The notes: generated by a model from the sequence alone, not told the origin. A stretch of DNA of 64,000 bases from Solirubrobacteraceae bacterium (GCA_023230855.1 JALNWQ010000008.1:1-64000); one strand, 5' to 3'; shown: positions 42,566-51,655, numbered from the stretch's first letter. Translations and numbers: made by a program.

Positions 42566-43699
42566 GTGGGCGGCGCGACGACGCCGACCGGGCGCCCCGC
42601 ACCGGACGACGCGCCGTCCCCTCGTCGCCGCCCCCGGTCCGCCGACGCGGCGACCGTCGCCGTGCGCTGGACGGCGCTGCTCGCGCTCACCGTCGCCGCG
42701 GCGCTCGCCGCGGACGCACTCGGCGTCCCGTCCCCCGCGATGCTCGCCGGCCTGGGCGTCGGGCTGCTCTTCGCGCTGCGCACGCCCTGGGCGCTCGACC
42801 TGCCCTCCCCCGCCGTGCGTGGCTCGCAGGCGGTGCTCGGCGTGTCGTTCGGGCTGCTCGTCGACGCCGACACCCTGCGCGAGCTGGGATCGACCGCGCT
42901 CCCGGTGCTCGTCGTCAGCGCGGCGTCGCTGGCGGTGACCGTGGCGGCCGGGGTGCTCATGGCACGCCTGACGGGGCTGGACCGGCCGACCGCGGCGTTC
43001 GGGATGATCGCCGGCGGCGCTTCCGGGATCGTGGCGATGAGCCGCGACCTGGGCGCCGACGAACGCCTCGTGTCGGTGATGCAGTACCTGCGGGTGCTCG
43101 TCATCGTCGTGACGGTGCCGGTCGTCGCGGCCGTCGTCGTCGGGGACGGCGGCGCGCTCCGGGCGACCGCCGCGGCCCCCTCCGGGTCGTGGGCGGCGGG
43201 GCTGCTGACGCTCGGCGCGTGCGTCGTGGCCGGGGCGGTCGTCGCGCGGGTCACCCGGTTGCCGGCCGGGTCGATGCTCGGGCCGCTGCTCGTCGCCGCC
43301 GCGGCCGGGCTCGTCGACCTGCCGGTGGTCGCGACGCCCGACGTCGTGCTGGAGGCGGCGTTCGTCGGGATCGGCCTGATGGTGGGCCTGCGGTTCACCC
43401 CGTCCAGCGTGCGGCGCGCGGTGCGGATCCTGCCCGCCACCCTGGTGGGGATCGTGGGCCTGATCCTCGCGAGCGCCGCGCTCGGGATGCTCCTCGTGGC
43501 GTGGGCGGACGTGGCCACGCTCGACGCGTACCTCGCCACCACCCCGGGCGGCCTGTACGCGGTGCTGGCGGTCGCGGGCACCGCGCCGGGCGTCGACGCG
43601 CCGTTCGTCCTGGCGGTGCAGACGTTGCGCCTGTTCCTCATGCTGCTCGCCGCGCCGCTGCTGGCGCGGTGGGTCGCGGGGCGGACGGGCGACGGCTGA
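42566..43699 (+). CDS. AbrB-family membrane protein (COG3180)
   Basis: 377 aa, about 10 TM helices in two similar halves, each with a conserved Gly-rich turn (LGVPSPAMLAGLGVGLLFA; RLPAGSMLGPLLVAAAAGL). VRGSQAVLGVSFGLLV and AAFGMIAGGASGIVAMSRDLGADERLVSVMQYLRVLVI are diagnostic of the family once called ammonia monooxygenase/AbrB duplication proteins; function is unproven, perhaps transport. GTG start, 3 bases after the NlpC gene stop, suggesting one transcript. Confidence 0.88.
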   Translation: MGGATTPTGRPAPDDAPSPRRRPRSADAATVAVRWTALLALTVAAALAADALGVPSPAMLAGLGVGLLFALRTPWALDLPSPAVRGSQAVLGVSFGLLVDADTLRELGSTALPVLVVSAASLAVTVAAGVLMARLTGLDRPTAAFGMIAGGASGIVAMSRDLGADERLVSVMQYLRVLVIVVTVPVVAAVVVGDGGALRATAAAPSGSWAAGLLTLGACVVAGAVVARVTRLPAGSMLGPLLVAAAAGLVDLPVVATPDVVLEAAFVGIGLMVGLRFTPSSVRRAVRILPATLVGIVGLILASAALGMLLVAWADVATLDAYLATTPGGLYAVLAVAGTAPGVDAPFVLAVQTLRLFLMLLAAPLLARWVAGRTGDG

Positions 43700-43717
43700 G
43701 GACGGGACCGTGCCTGG

Positions 43718-43738
43718 CCCGGCCGCGAGCCGGCCGGG
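43718..43738. terminator. Hairpin terminator between convergent genes
   Basis: Stem CCCGGCC / GGCCGGG with a 7-base loop, in the 56-base gap between the AbrB-family gene and the coiled-coil gene. Confidence 0.5.
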
Positions 43739-43755
43739 TCCGGCCGACGCGCGGG

Positions 43756-44157
43756 TCAGGCGACGTCGTCGAGCCGCTCCAGCACGAGCCGCAGGGCGTC
43801 GCTGTGGACTTGGACGGCCTCGCCGACGCGGCGCAGCTCGACGAGCTGCGCGTCGCTCGCGCCGCGCAGGGATCGCAGCTCCTCGGTCTGCATGTCGCTC
43901 GTCCAGCGCAGCCCGCGGAGCTCATCGGTGTGCTCGTCGCTCGCCCCACGCAACGACCGCAACTCCTCGAGCTGCCCATCACTCGCGTGGCGCATCGACC
44001 GCAGCTCCGCGAGCTGCTCGTCGCTCGCGCGGCGCATCTCGCGCATCTCGGCCGCGATCTCCTCGTGCCGCTGGTTGCCGTCGGCGCGCAGGATGCGGAT
44101 CTCCTCGAGGACGTCGGCGATCCGGCGCTCGGTCCCGTCGTGTCGTCGTCCGGTCAT
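43756..44157 (-). CDS. Small coiled-coil protein with five 14-residue tandem repeats
   Basis: 133 aa, predicted entirely helical. Five repeats of the pattern [LM]R-x-[AT]SD-x-Q/H-x-x-ELR[SG] run from about residue 42 to 112 (RRASDEQLAELRS, MRHASDGQLEELRS, LRGASDEHTDELRG, LRWTSDMQTEELRS, LRGASDAQLVELRR). 14 residues is exactly two heptads, i.e. four helical turns, so this is a continuous coiled coil built from a 42-bp repeat. ATG chosen because GGGGGAGG lies 11 bases upstream; a GTG at 44247 overlapping the PPTase stop would add 30 residues. Unknown function; no TM segment. Confidence 0.7.
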   Translation of the reverse strand: MTGRRHDGTERRIADVLEEIRILRADGNQRHEEIAAEMREMRRASDEQLAELRSMRHASDGQLEELRSLRGASDEHTDELRGLRWTSDMQTEELRSLRGASDAQLVELRRVGEAVQVHSDALRLVLERLDDVA

Positions 44158-44243
44158 GGCCTGATCATCCTCCCCCACGACACGCGGAACAAGCGGCGTC
44201 CGTGCCGGATCGGCGCCGAATTCGCGGAGCGCCGGGGACGTCG

Positions 44244-45059
44244 TCACCCATGGCGGCTCGCACCGGCCGGACGGACGGCCCGGCCGCCCGCCGTCGCCGC
44301 GTCCCCGAGCACGACGGCGAGCGCCGCCCGGTGCGCCGGGCCGACGTCGAGGTCGAGGTCGAGGTCGACGAGAAGCAATCGGTCGGGATCGGGCAGGCCG
44401 CCCGCCGTCGCCACCACCCGCGCGGCGCCGGACGGGTCGAGGACGATCCGCCGGGGATCGACCGTCAGGCCGACCCCGAGCGCCTTGAGGACCGCCTCCT
44501 TGCGCGTCCAGGCGGCGAGCAGCGCGTCGTCGCGGTCGGGCCCGGGCGATGCCGGCAGCGCCCGCCGCTCCGCGTCGCCGAGGAGCACCTCGGTCGTGCC
44601 GTCGGCGAGCAGCGCGGCCGCGGTGACCGGCTCGACGTCGATCCCCACCGGCCGGTCGTCGCAGAGCGCGACGAGGACGAGCCCGCCGCCGTGCGCCACC
44701 GACAGGCCCACGGGACCGCCGGGCACGGTCGGCCGGCCGCCCGGTCCGTCCGCGCCCGGGGCGGGGACGGGCCGCACGACGACCGACGCGGGACCGACAC
44801 CGGCGCGCTCTGCCACCGCGTGCCGCAGCAGCCGCCGACCGGTGGCCAACCGGGCGCGGTCCACCGGCTGTGCGCGGCGGGCGACACGGGCCCGCTCACG
44901 GTCGTCGAGGAGCCCGAAGTCGGCGGGGTCGGGCCCGGTCGGCGGGGCCACGCGAACCTCGACCGCGATCCCCGGGGCGGGCCGCACGACCGTCGCGTGA
45001 CCGCCCGCCGGCGCGCGCGCGGCATCCGGATCGGGAAGGCGGATCGCGACGCCGGCCAC
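44244..45059 (-). CDS. 4'-phosphopantetheinyl transferase (Sfp type)
   Basis: About 271 aa. Transfers phosphopantetheine from CoA to carrier proteins. The conserved motifs are GPVGLSVAHGGGLVLVAL, RPVGIDVEPV (metal-binding Asp and Glu) and WTRKEAVLKALGVGL. The two-half pseudodimer length fits Sfp/Svp-type enzymes, which serve polyketide and peptide synthases or AcpP. The start is uncertain: GTG at 45059 was used; TTG at 45071 adds four residues. The 140-base gap to the next gene (45060-45199) shows no gene. Confidence 0.9.
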   Translation of the reverse strand: MAGVAIRLPDPDAARAPAGGHATVVRPAPGIAVEVRVAPPTGPDPADFGLLDDRERARVARRAQPVDRARLATGRRLLRHAVAERAGVGPASVVVRPVPAPGADGPGGRPTVPGGPVGLSVAHGGGLVLVALCDDRPVGIDVEPVTAAALLADGTTEVLLGDAERRALPASPGPDRDDALLAAWTRKEAVLKALGVGLTVDPRRIVLDPSGAARVVATAGGLPDPDRLLLVDLDLDLDVGPAHRAALAVVLGDAATAGGRAVRPAGASRHG

Positions 45060-45199
45060 CGGTCGAGTCAAGCACGGCCGGCGCCCGTCGGCGTCGCGCC
45101 GCCTCGCCCGGCGACCCGGATGTCGGGTGCCCCGAGCAGATCACCCGGCCTCTTGTCCGACCGTCTGCTGACACCCCGGCACCATGGTTGCCGAGACGG

Positions 45200-45565
45200 T
45201 CAGCCCCCGATCAGGGCGACGACTGACCCGGTGCCCCAGAGCACGACCGCGATGGCGATCCCGGTGATCAGCCGGATCCGCGATCGAGTCGGGTCCGTCG
45301 TCGCCCGGCCCTGTAGTACCCCGCAGAGATCGCGCCACCCGACGGCGAGGAGCATCCCTCCGAGTACGACGAGCAGCACGGCGCCGAGGCTCGCGGCGAC
45401 GAGCACACCGGCATCGTCCCCCGAGCCCCCGTTGATGGCCGACATGGCCGACCAGGCGATGCCGACGGCGACCGTCGCGAGGAGGAGCGCGACGATCCCG
45501 ACCGCGCCGACGACGGCCGTGCCGAGCGTCACGGACCGGCGTTCCGAGGTCGGGCCGCGTCCCAC
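45200..45565 (-). CDS. Small membrane protein, three TM helices
   Basis: 121 aa, GTG start. Hydrophobic segments at about 16-40, 50-75 and 95-119, separated by short loops (AINGGSGDD; GVLQGRATTDPTRSRIR). No recognised family. Divergent from the zinc-ribbon-like gene; starts are 26 bases apart. Confidence 0.6.
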   Translation of the reverse strand: MGRGPTSERRSVTLGTAVVGAVGIVALLLATVAVGIAWSAMSAINGGSGDDAGVLVAASLGAVLLVVLGGMLLAVGWRDLCGVLQGRATTDPTRSRIRLITGIAIAVVLWGTGSVVALIGG

Positions 45566-45591
45566 GGCGTCACCGTAGCGACACGACGGTC

Positions 45592-46233
45592 GTGACGCCA
45601 ACCGGTGTCGCGGTGATCGTCGCCACGCCCCACGGGCCGTCGGGCGGATCGCACGCTCGTTGCGTTCCCAGCCCGACCAGCCCTGCCCCCGCCGTTCCCG
45701 ACCCGGGAGCCGACGGAGGAAGAGCCCGCCGAAGACGCCGGTGTGCGCGACATGCGTTCGTCGCCCAGGGTCCAGCGACGATCCACCTGACCTGCTCGTC
45801 GTGCGGTCTCGCCCGTGCCTGGGACGGTCGGCTCCACAGCGTCGGGAACGACGGGCGCGCGCAAGTGCATGTCCGCAGCCCACACACCGGGTCGTGGATC
45901 GACGCGGAGACCGGTCGAGCGGGACAGCCGAAGGGCGGGATGGCCGGGCAGGACCTTCACTTCGGCGCAGAGCTGTGGTTCCAGGCCGAATGCTGCGGCG
46001 GTCATCTGCTGTGGGCGTTGAACCTGGAGCACCTCGACTGGCTCGAGCGATACGTCGGAGCCCGACTCCGCGAACGACCTTCGAGGAGCCCCAGCGCCCC
46101 CACGGCATCGGCCTCGGCCCTGGCGCGCAAGCTGCCGGCGTGGCTGAAGGGCGCGAAGCACCGCGACGAGATCCTCCGCACGATCCGACGGCTCCGCGCG
46201 ACGGCCGATCAAGCCAACCCGCCCGGGTCGTGA
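45592..46233 (+). CDS. Hypothetical protein with Cys-rich (zinc-ribbon-like) motif
   Basis: 213 aa, GTG start. Residues about 66-75 read HLTCSSCGLARAW, and AECCGGHLLWALNLEHLDWLERYVGARLRER follows about 65 residues later. The CxxC ... CC spacing suggests a zinc ribbon. The tail (KLPAWLKGAKHRDEILRTIRRLRA) is basic and helical. The first 50 residues are Pro/Arg-rich and may not be translated. The paired Cys and the LEHLDWLERYV helix recur in a bacterial family of unknown role that I cannot name. Confidence 0.65.
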   Translation: MTPTGVAVIVATPHGPSGGSHARCVPSPTSPAPAVPDPGADGGRARRRRRCARHAFVAQGPATIHLTCSSCGLARAWDGRLHSVGNDGRAQVHVRSPHTGSWIDAETGRAGQPKGGMAGQDLHFGAELWFQAECCGGHLLWALNLEHLDWLERYVGARLRERPSRSPSAPTASASALARKLPAWLKGAKHRDEILRTIRRLRATADQANPPGS

Positions 46234-46304
46234 GCGTCACGCTCGTCGGAGCGATGACCGTGACCATCGGCGTCGGCGTTCCCCGTACGCCGGCGGGAGC
46301 TCGC

Positions 46305-49133
46305 CTACTTCGCCTCGATCCAGTTGCGCCCCACGCCGCCCTCGACCTTCAGCGGCGGGTCGTGCGGCCAGGGGGCGACCATCTCGCGCTCGACGATCGC
46401 CCGGACCTCGTCCATCTCCTCCTCCGGGCCCTCCAGCAGCAGCTCGTCGTGGATCGTGAGCAGGATCCGGGTGCGGACGCCCGCGGCGTCGAGCGCCTTG
46501 CGGGCGCCGATGATCGCGAGCTTCATGATGTCGGCCGCGGTGCCCTGGATCACCGTGTTGACCGCGTAGCGCTCGCCGAGGCCCCGCGTCTGCGGGTTGC
46601 GGGCCTTGAGCTCGGGGATGAGCCGGCGGCGGCCGAACATCGTCCGGACCTCGCCGGCCTCCTTCGCCTGCTCGATCGTCGTGTCGATGAACGCCTTGAC
46701 CCCGGTGAACCGGGCGAAGTACGCCTCGATGATGTCGTGCGCCTCGCCCCGCGGGATGTCCAGGCGGTCCGCCAGGCCGAAGTCGGTCAGGCCGTAGGCG
46801 ATGCCGTAGTTCACCATCTTCGCCTTCGACCGCAGCCCGGGGTCCATGTCGCCGGGCTCCACCCCGAACACCTCGGCGGCGGTGGCGGTGTGGACGTCGC
46901 GCTCCTCGCGGAACGCGTCCCGCAGCGTCTCCTCCTCCGCATAGTGGGCGAGGATCCGCAGCTCGACCTGCGAGTAGTCGCACGACAGCAGCACCAGGCC
47001 GTCGGCGGCCTCGAAGCACTCGCGGATCCGGCGGCCCAGCGGCGTGCGGACCGGCACGTTCTGCAGGTTCGGGTCGGTCGACGACAACCGCCCGGTCTGC
47101 GCGACCGTCTGCTCGAACGTCGTGTGGATCCGGCTGTCGGCGTCGGCCCGCGCCAGCTGCGGCAGGACGTTGAGGTACGTCTTCGTCAGCGTCGAGAGCT
47201 CACGCCAGCGCTCGATCCGGGGGACGATCGCGTGCTCGTCGCGGATCTGCTGCAGCACCCGGGCGTCGGTCGAGAACCCGGTCTTGCCACGACGCTTCTT
47301 CGTCAGGCCGAGCTCCTCGAACAGCACCTCCCCCAGCTGCTTCGGCGACCCGATGGTGAACGGCCGCCCGGCGTCCTCGTGGATCGCCGTCTCGAGCGCG
47401 GCGATCTCGTCCCGGACCTCGGTCGCGACCGCGTCGATCCGGTCGACCGACAGCCGGATCCCCTCGCGCTCCATGTCGCGCAGCAGCCCGACGAGCGGCA
47501 GCTCCACCTCGGCGAGCAGGCGGTCGAGGCCGGCGGCGTCGAGCAGCTCCCGTTGGCGGATCGCGAGCAGCGCGGTGCGGGTGGCCGCGATCCCGGCGGG
47601 GTCCTCTACCCCGACCGCCAGGCCCGCCTCGTCGGCGAGCTCGTCGAGCGGGTACCCGCGCCGCTGGGGCTCCAGCAGGTACGCGGCGATGAGCGTGTCG
47701 AACGCCAGCCGGGGCCGGTCGGCGTCCGCCGCCGGGGCCGGGTCGGCGTCGCCGGTCGGGGCGGGCACGGCGGCCCCGCCGTCCTCCGCCGCGGCGCCGC
47801 CGTCCGTGGCCTCCACGTCGCGGGCGGCGAACCGCGACGCCGCGAACCCGCCGATGAGCCCCTGCGCCTTGGCGTCGTGGCAGACGATCGGACGGGGGCC
47901 GAGCGCCCGCGCGAGCGCGTCGGCGTCGTCGACGCCGCCGACGAGCAGCTCGACCGGCCGGCCGCCGTCGTCGAGCCGCGCCACCGCGAACCGCAGCGCC
48001 GGAACGTCCTCCCCGCCGTCGTCCTCGGCCGCGTCGGGATCGAAGAGCTGCCCGGCCTCGGCGGCCGCCTCCTCCGGCACCACGAGCGCCACCGCGACGG
48101 GCTGCCCGGTCGCCGGAGCCCGGGCGTCGTGCGGGGCCAGGCGCTCGGTCAGCCCGGCGGGCGTCAGCTCCACGACCGGTGGGGTCACCGCGTCGACCCC
48201 GGCCGTCGGGGGGCCTCCCGTGCCGTCCTCGTCGCCGTCGACGAGCAGCGGCTCCAGCCGGCGCCACGGGTCGCGCAGCTCGAACCGCATGAACGCGTCG
48301 CGCAGCGCCTGGTAGTCCGGGCCGCGCGCGCCTGCGTCGAGGATCTCGTCGACGTCGACCGGCAGCGCCAGGTCGGTCTGGATCCGCGCGAGCTCGCGCG
48401 ACGTGCGGGCGTCGTCGGCGTGGTTCGTCAGGTTCTCCTTGCGCTTGGCGCCGGAGATCTCGTCGATCGACGCCAGGACGGTGTCGAGGTCGCCGAACCG
48501 CTGCAGCAGCTGGGCGGCGGTCTTGTCGCCGATCCCGGGGACGCCCGGGATGTTGTCGGACGTGTCGCCCTTCAGGCCGTAGAAGTCGGGGATGAGCTCG
48601 GGCGGCAGGCCGTACCGCTCGACGACGTCGGCGTGCGCGTACGCCTTGGTGTCGGTGATCCCGCGGCCGGTCGCGACGATCCGCACCGTGCTGTCGGGGT
48701 CGATGAGCTGGAACATGTCGCGGTCTCCGGTGACGATCCACGTCCGCAGGCCCCGCTCGCGTCCGTGGCGGGCCATCGTGCCGAGGACGTCGTCGGCCTC
48801 GTACCCCTCGAGCGACACGTTGAGCCACCCGAACGCCTCGACGATCGGGGCGAGGTGCGGCCACTGCGCGCGCAGCAGGTCCGGCTTGCGGGCCCGCTGC
48901 GCCTTGTACTCCGTGTAGACCTCGTCGCGACCGGACAGTCCCGCGTCCCACGCGACGGCGGTCGGGATCCGCCCGTAGGTCTCCAGGAGCTTGACCATCA
49001 TCGAGCTGAACCCGAACAGCGCGTTCGTCGGCTCGCCGGCCGACGTGGCGATCGACTCGGGCAACGCGAAGAAGGCCCGGTAGGCCAGCGAGTTGCCGTC
49101 GATGAGGAGCAGGTCGCACGGACGGTCGGCCAC
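46305..49133 (-). CDS. polA: DNA polymerase I
   Basis: 942 aa, GTG start. 5' nuclease domain (1-290) opens LLLIDGNSLAYRAFFALP, with TAVAWDAG, YEADDVLGTMA, VTGDRDMFQLI and GLKGDTSDNIPGVPGIGDKTAAQLL. The middle domain (about 310-520) is exonuclease-like but shows no D-x-E catalytic pair (VALVVPEE at that position), so 3'-5' proofreading is probably lost, as in Taq. The polymerase domain has STDPNLQNVPVRTPLGRRIRE, LLSCDYSQVELRILAH, AKMVNYGIAYG (O-helix) and TIHDELLLE. Convergent with 45592-46233. Confidence 0.96.
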   Translation of the reverse strand: MADRPCDLLLIDGNSLAYRAFFALPESIATSAGEPTNALFGFSSMMVKLLETYGRIPTAVAWDAGLSGRDEVYTEYKAQRARKPDLLRAQWPHLAPIVEAFGWLNVSLEGYEADDVLGTMARHGRERGLRTWIVTGDRDMFQLIDPDSTVRIVATGRGITDTKAYAHADVVERYGLPPELIPDFYGLKGDTSDNIPGVPGIGDKTAAQLLQRFGDLDTVLASIDEISGAKRKENLTNHADDARTSRELARIQTDLALPVDVDEILDAGARGPDYQALRDAFMRFELRDPWRRLEPLLVDGDEDGTGGPPTAGVDAVTPPVVELTPAGLTERLAPHDARAPATGQPVAVALVVPEEAAAEAGQLFDPDAAEDDGGEDVPALRFAVARLDDGGRPVELLVGGVDDADALARALGPRPIVCHDAKAQGLIGGFAASRFAARDVEATDGGAAAEDGGAAVPAPTGDADPAPAADADRPRLAFDTLIAAYLLEPQRRGYPLDELADEAGLAVGVEDPAGIAATRTALLAIRQRELLDAAGLDRLLAEVELPLVGLLRDMEREGIRLSVDRIDAVATEVRDEIAALETAIHEDAGRPFTIGSPKQLGEVLFEELGLTKKRRGKTGFSTDARVLQQIRDEHAIVPRIERWRELSTLTKTYLNVLPQLARADADSRIHTTFEQTVAQTGRLSSTDPNLQNVPVRTPLGRRIRECFEAADGLVLLSCDYSQVELRILAHYAEEETLRDAFREERDVHTATAAEVFGVEPGDMDPGLRSKAKMVNYGIAYGLTDFGLADRLDIPRGEAHDIIEAYFARFTGVKAFIDTTIEQAKEAGEVRTMFGRRRLIPELKARNPQTRGLGERYAVNTVIQGTAADIMKLAIIGARKALDAAGVRTRILLTIHDELLLEGPEEEMDEVRAIVEREMVAPWPHDPPLKVEGGVGRNWIEAK

Positions 49134-49146
49134 GCGACCACCCTAC

Positions 49147-50013
49147 TCAGCCGGTCTCGAGCGGCAGCTCCGGGTCGGCGCTCCACTCCGTGAGCGACCC
49201 GTCGTACAGCCGCGCGTCGTCGCGGCCCAGCAGCGACAGGGCGAAGAGGTCGACCGTGGCCGAGATCCCGCCGCCGCAGTACGCGACGACCGGCTCGTCC
49301 CCGAGCGCCCCCGCCGCGTCGAGGTGCGCGCGGAGCTCGGGAAGCGGACGGAACCGCCAGGTGTCGCGATCGACGAGGCCCTCCCACGGGGCGCTGACGC
49401 TGCCGGGGATCCGGCCCGGCCGGCTGTAGTTGCTCGGGCCGTCGCCCCGGAACACCGCGGTCGACAGCGCGTTGACCAGGCAGGTCCCGCCCTCGGCGCT
49501 CATCCGCTCGACCTCCGCCCGCGACGCGAGCCGCTCCGGGCGCGGACGCGCGACGAACGTCGCAGGGGCCACGGTCACCGGTCCGGCCTCGGTCGGGAGC
49601 CCGGCGGCCCGCCACGCCGTGAGGCCGCCGTCGAGGACGCTCACCGCGTCGTGACCGAAGTAGCGCAGCATCCACCACAGGCGGGTCGCCCACATCGGAC
49701 CGGCCTCGGTGTAGACGACGACGTGGGTGTCGGACCCGATCCCGAGCCGGCCCGCCTCGGCCGCGAACGCGTCGGGGTCCGGCACGGTGAACCCGAACGG
49801 CGCGTACGGGTCGGACAGCGCCCCGACCAGGTCGCCGAACACCGCGCCCGGCACGTGGGCGGCGTCGTACGACCCTCGGCCGCTCTCGACGCGCCGCCGC
49901 CCGCCGTCGGGTGGGACGACGAAGCGGACGGTGGCGTCGACGACGCGCACGCTCGGGTCGCCGAGGCGCTCGTGCAGGGTGGCGACGTCGACGAGGGCGG
50001 GCAGGTGCGGCAT
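49147..50013 (-). CDS. Two-domain sulfurtransferase (rhodanese/3-mercaptopyruvate type)
   Basis: 288 aa. N-terminal domain (about 1-145): LVDVATLHERLGDPSVRVVDA, VPGAVFGD, VVVYTEAGPMWATRLWWMLRYFGHDAVSVLDGGLTAWRAAG. C-terminal domain (about 160-280) ends YCGGGISATVDLFALSLLG, where the catalytic Cys is in a CGGGIS loop; bacterial thiosulfate sulfurtransferases have C-R-[KQ]-G-V-[ST] and MSTs C-G-S-G-V-[ST], so this is nearer the MST type. Transfers sulfur to cyanide or thiols. The minus-strand start lies opposite the malic enzyme promoter region. Confidence 0.9.
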   Translation of the reverse strand: MPHLPALVDVATLHERLGDPSVRVVDATVRFVVPPDGGRRRVESGRGSYDAAHVPGAVFGDLVGALSDPYAPFGFTVPDPDAFAAEAGRLGIGSDTHVVVYTEAGPMWATRLWWMLRYFGHDAVSVLDGGLTAWRAAGLPTEAGPVTVAPATFVARPRPERLASRAEVERMSAEGGTCLVNALSTAVFRGDGPSNYSRPGRIPGSVSAPWEGLVDRDTWRFRPLPELRAHLDAAGALGDEPVVAYCGGGISATVDLFALSLLGRDDARLYDGSLTEWSADPELPLETG

Positions 50014-50176
50014 GGGGCTCCGGGCGACGGGTGGATCGGGTGCGGGCCGCGGCCCGCACCCCGCGACGGTACCCGCACGCCGCGCCGCCGTTCGCCGGGC
50101 CGCGCGGCGCCCGCGCCACCCCGTCCCGACGACCGGCGTCCGGCGGAGCCCGGGTCTCCGACCCCCGATCGGCTGG

Positions 50177-50182
50177 TATACA
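50177..50182 (+). promoter_or_regulatory. Candidate -10 hexamer for the malic enzyme gene
   Basis: TATACA is the only A/T-rich hexamer in the upstream region and lies 28-52 bases before the two possible GTG starts. No clear -35 was found. Confidence 0.35.
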
Positions 50183-50228
50183 GGCCGCACGGCAGAGACC
50201 ACCCGTGTCGGGTGTAGCGTTGCGCGAC

Positions 50229-51647
50229 GTGAGTGCCACCCCGTCCGCGCAGTACTCGATCATCCTTCGCGTCGAGATCGACCACGAGCCAGGAGCCCTC
50301 GGCGACGTCGCGTCCGCCATCGGCCGGTCCGGCGGGGTCATCGGGGACGTCGCGCTCGTCTCGGTAGCCGGCGACAAGCTCCTGCGGGACATCACGATCT
50401 CCGCCGTGGGCCGCGAGACCTGGGGCGCGATCGAGGACGCGATCGGCCGCCTGGGCTGCGCCCGCGTCGTCGGCGTCACCGACCGCACCTTCCAGGTCCA
50501 CGAGGGCGGCAAGCTCGAGGTCACCGCCAAGCACCCGCTGAAGACCCGCGACGACCTGGCGATGGCGTACACCCCCGGCGTCGCCCGGGTGTGCGAGGCG
50601 ATCCACGAGAACCCGTCGCTGTCACACGAGCTGACGATCCGCAAGAACACCGTCGCGGTCGTCACCGACGGCACCGCCGTGCTCGGCCTGGGCGACATCG
50701 GCCCCGAGGCCGCGATGCCGGTGATGGAGGGCAAGGCGGTGCTCTTCAAGGAGTTCGCCGACGTCGACGCGATCCCGATCGCGCTGAACACGAAGGACCC
50801 GGACGAGATCGTCTCGATCTGCAAGGCGCTGGCCCCGACGTTCGGCGGGATCAACCTCGAGGACATCTCCGCCCCGCGCTGCTTCGAGATCGAGGACCGG
50901 CTGAAGGCCGAGCTCGACATCCCCGTCTTCCACGACGACCAGCACGGCACCGCGATCGTCACCCTCGCCGCGTTGATCAACGCGTGCAAGATCACCGGTC
51001 GTCGCCTGGAGGACGTCAAGGTCCTCGTGACCGGCCTCGGCGCCGCCGGGATCGCGGTGACGAAGATCCTGCTCGCCGCCGGTGTCCGCGACGTCATCGG
51101 CGCCGACTCCAAGGGCCTGGTGTCGACGACCCGCGCCGACTACGTCGACGGCACGATGAACAGCGTCAAGCGCTGGTACGCCGAGATGTCCAACCCGGAG
51201 CAGCTCACCGGCCACCCGGGCGACCACCTCGCCGGCCGCGACCTCTTCATCGGCCTCTCCGGCGCCCGGATCTTCCCGGCCGAGAAGCTCGCCACGATGG
51301 CCAAGGACGCGATGGTCTTCGCGATGGCCAACCCCGACCCGGAGGTCTCCCCCGAGGAGGCCGCGCCGTACGCGAGGATCATCGCCACCGGCCGCTCGGA
51401 CTACCCCAACCAGATCAACAACGTCCTCGCCTTCCCGGGGATCTTCCGCGGCGCCCTCGACGCCCGCTCCGCCCAGATCACCGAGGGCATGAAGACCGCC
51501 GCCGCGCGCGCGATCGCCGACCTCGTGCCCGACGACGAGCTGCGCGAGGACCACATCATCCCGTCGGTCTTCGACCGCGACGTCTCCCCCGCCGTCGCCC
51601 GCGCGGTGGCCGAGGAGGCCGTCGAGGCCGAGGTCCCGACGCTCTGA
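50229..51647 (+). CDS. NAD(P)-dependent malic enzyme with N-terminal ACT domain
   Basis: 472 aa. An ACT domain (about 10-85: SIILRVEIDHEPGALGDVASAIGRSGGVIGDVALVSV) precedes the malic enzyme core. Catalytic and metal residues: AMAYTPGVARVCEAI (Tyr), TDGTAVLGLGDIGPEAAMPVMEGK, FHDDQHGTAIV (metal-binding Asp pair), LVTGLGAAGIAV (NAD loop) and MANPDPEVSPEEA. Oxidatively decarboxylates malate to pyruvate; the ACT domain suggests allosteric amino-acid control. GTG 50229 was chosen; GTG 50205 would add eight residues. A 12-bp hairpin follows the stop. Confidence 0.93.
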   Translation: MSATPSAQYSIILRVEIDHEPGALGDVASAIGRSGGVIGDVALVSVAGDKLLRDITISAVGRETWGAIEDAIGRLGCARVVGVTDRTFQVHEGGKLEVTAKHPLKTRDDLAMAYTPGVARVCEAIHENPSLSHELTIRKNTVAVVTDGTAVLGLGDIGPEAAMPVMEGKAVLFKEFADVDAIPIALNTKDPDEIVSICKALAPTFGGINLEDISAPRCFEIEDRLKAELDIPVFHDDQHGTAIVTLAALINACKITGRRLEDVKVLVTGLGAAGIAVTKILLAAGVRDVIGADSKGLVSTTRADYVDGTMNSVKRWYAEMSNPEQLTGHPGDHLAGRDLFIGLSGARIFPAEKLATMAKDAMVFAMANPDPEVSPEEAAPYARIIATGRSDYPNQINNVLAFPGIFRGALDARSAQITEGMKTAAARAIADLVPDDELREDHIIPSVFDRDVSPAVARAVAEEAVEAEVPTL

Positions 51648-51655
51648 GCGTCGGG

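Noticed and set aside
43756..44247. GTG start at 44247 for the coiled-coil gene
   Set aside because: It overlaps the PPTase stop, but a strong GGGGGAGG lies 11 bases before ATG 44157, so the shorter form is preferred.
41311..45000. 1229-codon plus-strand open frame
   Set aside because: A phase-shifted copy of the NlpC/AbrB region and antisense of the PPTase, with Arg/Pro-rich content.
45660..49193. 1177-codon plus-strand open frame
   Set aside because: Antisense to polA and Val/Arg/Glu-rich, typical of mirrored GC-rich coding sequence.
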